DNA from: Gnetum montanum
Taxonomy: Eukaryota; Streptophyta; Gnetopsida; Gnetales; Gnetaceae
DNA: 61,751 bases
Assembly: GCA_015680685.1 (NCBI GenBank)
Contig: MNCI01003648.1
Location: 181,483-243,233, forward strand
Direction of reading: 5' to 3'
Below the pieces are notes generated by a model. That model made no database searches and was not told the origin of the DNA. It saw only the letters and a list, made by a program, of their open reading frames with translations. The stretch's first letter is position 1. Every line of letters starts with the position of its first letter. Position numbers and translations under genes: made by a program. Below, piece by piece: positions 57,518 through 61,751 of the stretch.

Positions 57518-59407
57518 TGTACTGTCCGAAATTGTCGGTGCAAGGCTGGAATGGGACAAGGACCACGGGATTTGTAGATGAGTACAGAAGACTCTACCTT
57601 CACTTGAGGATGAGCTGGAACTGAAGAAGGTAGAGTACCTTGGGTGGTCCGTACGTAGATCAGACAAGGATTTCCCCAACACGTGCAATGCGCTGGGTTA
57701 CATGTAAACAGCATAATTAATGTAAACCAAAACGTAAATTTGCGGTAACTTAAACAAAAGAGATAAACCAGAATGAACGAAAGCTGTGAAAAAGTTTGAG
57801 CAGAAACAAAGTAATTTTATTGCCAGATGAAAATTACAGTGCACCGATATGGACGCAGTCGTGGATTTGACACGAGGCGGATGAAAGGTCCCAGTGGATG
57901 CTGATGGATGATTGTATGTTGGTTTAGGCTACAGGCATAGCATGAAAGCTATATGCTTAGCATGCAGGGTTGGAATCTGGCCTACAGTGTTCATGTCCCC
58001 TCCTTTGCTCTGTGTCTCCATTTTTTTGTCTCTCTTCCTCCAAAGTTGCCAACCCCGATCTAGTGAAAAATTGGGGTTTTTATGAGGTTTTGGGCGTCAG
58101 ATTCGAATCTGGAAGGGTATGAGTGGACGTGGGTGAGAGAATTTTGGATCAAATGACATGTGGCTACATTGCTCGAGTGCAAATAATATTACAACTGTAC
58201 AGCATGCTGCACGCCAGCGTGTACATGCTGGGCATGTGAACTCAGCGTACAGACTTGCCCAACGCAAGAGAATTGAACTTTGCAAATGAATATGTTGTTA
58301 CAATAGAAAGTCTTGAAATTGGCCCTTGGATTCAAGCTTTGGTATCATGAGAATGCTACCTATTAAATTTGGGCTCATTTGGCCTCGATTTGGCAAATTT
58401 TTCGGAGGCCTGAAGTTGAGCATGCTGGCCACACGCTGGGAGTGTATGCTGGGCGTATAGGCCAGCGTGTGAGCATGAAAACTACAATTTAGGAGTCAGA
58501 TCTAGTACGCTGGGGTGCATACACTGATCCCTGAGTCTTGGTGGTCCTCCAAGTTGTCTGGGAGCTGATTTTGACTTCATTTTGATGGAGTTTTGGGCTC
58601 ATCTCTGAGGTGCATGCCGACTGTACGCTGGGCGTATAGGCTAGCATGTGAGGCCAAAAATGATACTTTTGATACCCAAAATGGAATTTTTCAAAGACTA
58701 TGATGATGTATACTAGATTCCCATGTCTCGAGGATCAAGCCCATGCCAAAAACTTTCCTGAAAGTGCCTATTTGACCTTGTCCTTCGTGCCACACGCTGG
58801 GCGTGCAAGATGTACATTCTCAGCATGTGAACTCAAAAGTGCATGATTTCAAGGTCAAAAATTTATTTTCTTGAGCCCATGATGATGCCTAATTATTTCC
58901 CTATCTCTGAGGGTTGATGCCTTATGAAAATCTTGCTCTGAAGTGCCTATTTTGGGTCACCTTTGAAGTCATACGTTGGGCGTGTGAGCTAGCGTGTAGG
59001 CAGGAAATGACCCTTTTGGTGCCCAAAATTTGATTATTAGGAGCTTGAGACCTACCTAGGACCTTAGGGAAGGTCATGGGGAGTCTAGACCTTCTATTCT
59101 GGCCTATTTTGATAAGTTTTTGAGACTCAAAAGTTGCTTCACACTAGGCCATACGCTGGGCATGTATAGGCCAACGTACAGGATGCCTACTTAGTGGAAA
59201 CCAAGCATTTTGAGCTTGAAATTTGCCAGGTTTAATGCCAGATGTCATTGTAGTCTTCTGTGGGTCTCAAGGAACCATTTTTTGCTCAGTTCGACTCCGT
59301 TTGAAGCTGTTTGTTAGGTCCTCAAGCTTTAGTCATGCTGGGGAGCATCATGACTTAGCTCGATTCTTGTTGGAGAAGAGCTAAGCTCAAAATCTTGTGG
59401 TGTTTCA
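57518..59407 (-). repeat. Element F 5' LTR
   Basis: 1890 bp on the minus strand, TGAAACACCACAAG to GGACAGTACA. The inner edge is fixed by the PBS and the outer edge by the TGAAACACC start shared with D. It contains an internal tandem array at 58380-59200. Confidence 0.75.
58380..59200 (-). repeat. Tandem array inside the F LTR, unit about 180 bp
   Basis: The landmark ACGCTGGGCGTATAGG (plus strand) or close variants recurs at about 58437, 58626, 58795, 58973 and 59152, with related sequence between. It lies in the U3 part of the LTR. Confidence 0.7.
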
Positions 59408-60673
59408 CATATGGAGTTATCTTGAAGGTAAAGAATGTGAAAAATGGGTTGAAAGTCTAGTTCTATAGATGAATTATTGTAAGAATTTGGAACAAAGGCA
59501 AAATGTGGTCAATATGGTCAAAACATTGACTAACATTTCATGCATGAAATTCAAAATAAAAAATTAATAAATTATTCAAACATAATATTAAAATAATAGA
59601 TCTAATAATTTAGGAAATTCAACAACAATAATTAAATAAATGAAAGTGACCAAACAAGTGTGCACTAATAAAATAACAAATCCAAAAGTAGCAAAATACT
59701 AAATTATCCTATCTAGAATTGATAGTACTATAGTAAAGAGTCCTTGCATGGCTTCGATCTCCCTAATAGGCTCCAAATCCTAGAAAAAATAATGGATCAA
59801 TAACAAGACCTAAGTAATATCTAAAATGAGATCTAATTGGCTATAGATCTAGATCTAGCTAGCTCTTAGTCAATTAGGTAGAATCTTCTTCTCTAACTTT
59901 ATCTTCTAGATGCCAACAAGTCAAAATAAAAAGATGCTCTCTCATGGAATCAAGTCACACTTATATTCTAATCATGGTTTGACAACATTAGGCAATGGAG
60001 TTTTCATGTCAAAAAATAAATTAAAAATAAATCCTTAATCTAAAAATAATTTTAAATTCATTTTTCTCACATGATCTATATTTTGTGTTGACTTTAGGAA
60101 TATCTTCTAAGATCAAGTTAATAATTAAGTCTAATCCCAATGTGATAGCTATGGTTAAGCCCAACTAATAATAAATTCTAAGGTCCAAAAGCACAACTAA
60201 CAAAAGGTTAGCCTAAGACCTTCTAAAAACATAAGCTAGTAATAAAATAAAAATCAAAGTAAAAAATATAAATATAAATAATCCAAACAAGTGTACCAAA
60301 CCAAAGTAGTATCCCATGTGTTAATGACTCATCCATTACTTGCTACTTATTAATTTAAAACTTAAAAAAAATAGATTAGTGTGCATGTGCTAAATTAAAA
60401 AATAATCCAAAACACCAAAAATATTACAAATTATAAAAACACTACCATATAATAATAGTATTAGAGTTAATAAAATAAAAAAGAAATCAAAAGGTACACA
60501 TAACCTTATAATATTTTAAAAGTAAAAAGGCTAATGAAAACAAACATTGATCACAAAGCATAGTCAATATAACAAAGGGGAAAGCATAGACATATAGATT
60601 AGCAAAAATACATCAAATATTTAAACCACAAACATACCAATGGGTTATAGGTATCTATAATAAGAGTGTTACA
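59408..60673 (-). repeat. Element I (chromovirus) 3' LTR, partial
   Basis: The minus strand begins TGTAACACTC right after a purine tract (GGTGGGAGAA, 60674-60683). The LTR is probably cut on its far side by insertion of F at 59407, so its true end is not visible. The sequence is AT-rich and otherwise featureless. Confidence 0.6.
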
Positions 60674-60683
60674 TTCTCCCACC
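60674..60683 (-). other. Element I polypurine tract
   Basis: GGTGGGAGAA before TGTAACACTC, the typical 3' junction of plant chromodomain Ty3/gypsy elements. Confidence 0.7.
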
Positions 60684-60699
60684 TTGAAGAATCTTCCTC

Positions 60700-61390
60700 A
60701 TGGAAGATCTTGGGGTGTGTAGTATACCAATTTTTCTTCACTTTCCAAGTTGCTTCTTATGCTTCATGCCTTTTCCAAATGACCTTAACTATCAAAATCA
60801 TCTTACTTCTTAACTTTATCTCCATCTTGTTGATAATATTAGTTGATTGTTTCACAAAATTGACATCAGGTTAGAGATCTATCTCCCATTAATCTATCTA
60901 GTGACTAGGATCTATAACATACTTCTTAACATAGATACATGAAACACATCATAAATTGACTACAACTACTATAGAAGATCCAACTACTAGGAAACATCAC
61001 AAGTTCTCCTCAAAATTGGAAAGAAGCCAATGTAATACGAAGCTAATTTTCCCCTTCTACTAAATCTCATAATCCCCTTCAATGATGAAACTTCAAAGAA
61101 AACTTGATTACTGACACTAAATTCCAATGGTTATCTCTATTATTGGCATACTTGGTATACCTATCTTATGTTGTCTACTATATGTTTCTAATAACCTTGA
61201 TATACTTAGTAGCTTTCTAAATGATGTGTGTTCTAGTTTGTTATCTATCTTCTATGAAATCTCAACACAAATGTGTATGACAAGGTTTATTATACAACAC
61301 TTCATGTGATGTTTTTCTTTTTAAACTAGCTTGATAACTATATTGTATGAAAACTATGCTAATGAAAGAACTCTATCCCAACTATTTCTA
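60700..61390 (-). pseudogene. Element I integrase C-terminus with chromodomain (degenerate)
   Basis: Across several frames the minus strand shows the GPY/F-like region (YYIGFFPILRRTCDVS), then VVHNVFHVSMLRKYVIDPSH, the conserved tail of chromovirus integrases, and then a chromodomain-like MILIVKVIWKRHEA, a stop, and EATWKV. Chromodomains are thought to steer such elements to particular chromatin. Several frameshifts and stops are present. Element G's LTR replaces the upstream part at 61405. Confidence 0.75.
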
Positions 61391-61404
61391 TCATCCAAAG
61401 CACT

Positions 61405-61751
61405 TGATGAGTGGCGAGATACCCCTACACTCAACCATACGAATACGAGCGTAGCACGCACGATCTGGTCAAACTCCGCAGACTAAGTGCTTACACGCCC
61501 ATGGAACACTTAGGGTTAATCATTCGTTGTCTTCCCAAACTTACTTGTAGTTGTCACGGTGTATGGTTAAGTAAGTTTGAGGTATATGATTTTTATAGCT
61601 TTTTATGTTTTTGTCTCCTATGCTAACAAGGTGAAGGGTTGAGAAACTAATTACTAACTCTAACTAATGAACTAAGTCTAAATTACCTAGCATCAGCATC
61701 CGTTCCCACTTACCGTACACACCCTAAACTGATGCAACCGTGGCTACCAAA
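61405..61751 (-). repeat. Element G LTR (A/B family), cut by the window edge
   Basis: The minus strand ends CTCGCCACTCATCA, like A and E, and contains the GTATGGTTGAGTGTAGGGGT region. No PBS follows, so this is the outer end of a 3' LTR or a solo LTR inserted into element I. Confidence 0.75.

Larger units (their letters stand above)
54050..59407 (-). mobile_element. Element F: 5' part of a Tat-like retrotransposon related to D
   Basis: On the minus strand it has a 5' LTR (57518-59407), PBS (57494-57512), a leader with tandem repeats (56945-57380), and a gag like that of D (56857 down to about 54055). Protease, RT and integrase are absent: homology ends near 54050. LTR start (TGAAACACC) and PBS are shared with D, but the rest of the LTR is different. 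Whether F carried an antisense gene cannot be known here. Confidence 0.85.

Overview
This window is plant nuclear DNA made almost entirely of nested, decayed LTR retrotransposons; I found no ordinary host gene, rRNA, tRNA or CRISPR array. The very long elements, old and diverged LTR pairs, layered insertions and absence of genes suggest a large, slowly purged genome such as a conifer's, but the sequence alone does not name the species.

Layout, left to right. 1-7152: Ty3/gypsy element A on the minus strand (5' LTR, PBS, gag, pro, RT, RNase H, integrase), cut by the window edge. 7153-11294: remnant of a Ty1/copia element on the minus strand (gag, PBS, probable LTR). 11860-15640: AT-rich tandem array with a unit of about 1 kb. 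16995-47752: element B on the plus strand, same family as A, flanked by a perfect AAACT duplication. Its protease-RT junction is split by element D (21315-38850), which has LTRs of 1587 and 1588 bp and a perfect AACTG duplication. 47758-51370: gene-free, with microsatellites and a tandem array of about 220 bp. 51360-53950: two more fragments of the A/B family on the minus strand (H and E). 54050-59407: element F on the minus strand, a relative of D truncated after gag. 59408-61404: 3' end of a chromodomain-bearing Ty3/gypsy element (I). 61405-61751: another A/B-family LTR (G).

The key object is element D, a 17.5 kb Tat/Ogre-like retrotransposon. Its sense strand carries gag-pro in one frame (23154-26543, then a frameshifted tail) and RT, RNase H, a second archaeal-type RNase H and integrase in another frame (32062-35455). 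Between pro and RT lies a 5 kb segment that holds, on the opposite strand, a gene I could resolve into eight exons (27521-31570). All seven introns are GT-AG and all junctions preserve phase, giving about 1080 codons. Its N-terminal third resembles plant FCP1/NIF-type HAD phosphatases that have lost most catalytic residues; the rest is helical, acidic and coiled-coil sequence of unknown function. A strong sense-strand splice acceptor at 32048-32049 suggests the whole segment is an intron for the gag-pol transcript, with an antisense gene nested in it. Nearly all lesions in D's genes are stop codons explainable by C-to-T change, with very few frameshifts, so the genes appear to have been intact until insertion and silencing.

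The A/B family has its own extra gene: a long coiled-coil reading frame after pol (43881-46690 in B, fragments in E and H), preceded by an internal patch that looks like the LTR promoter.
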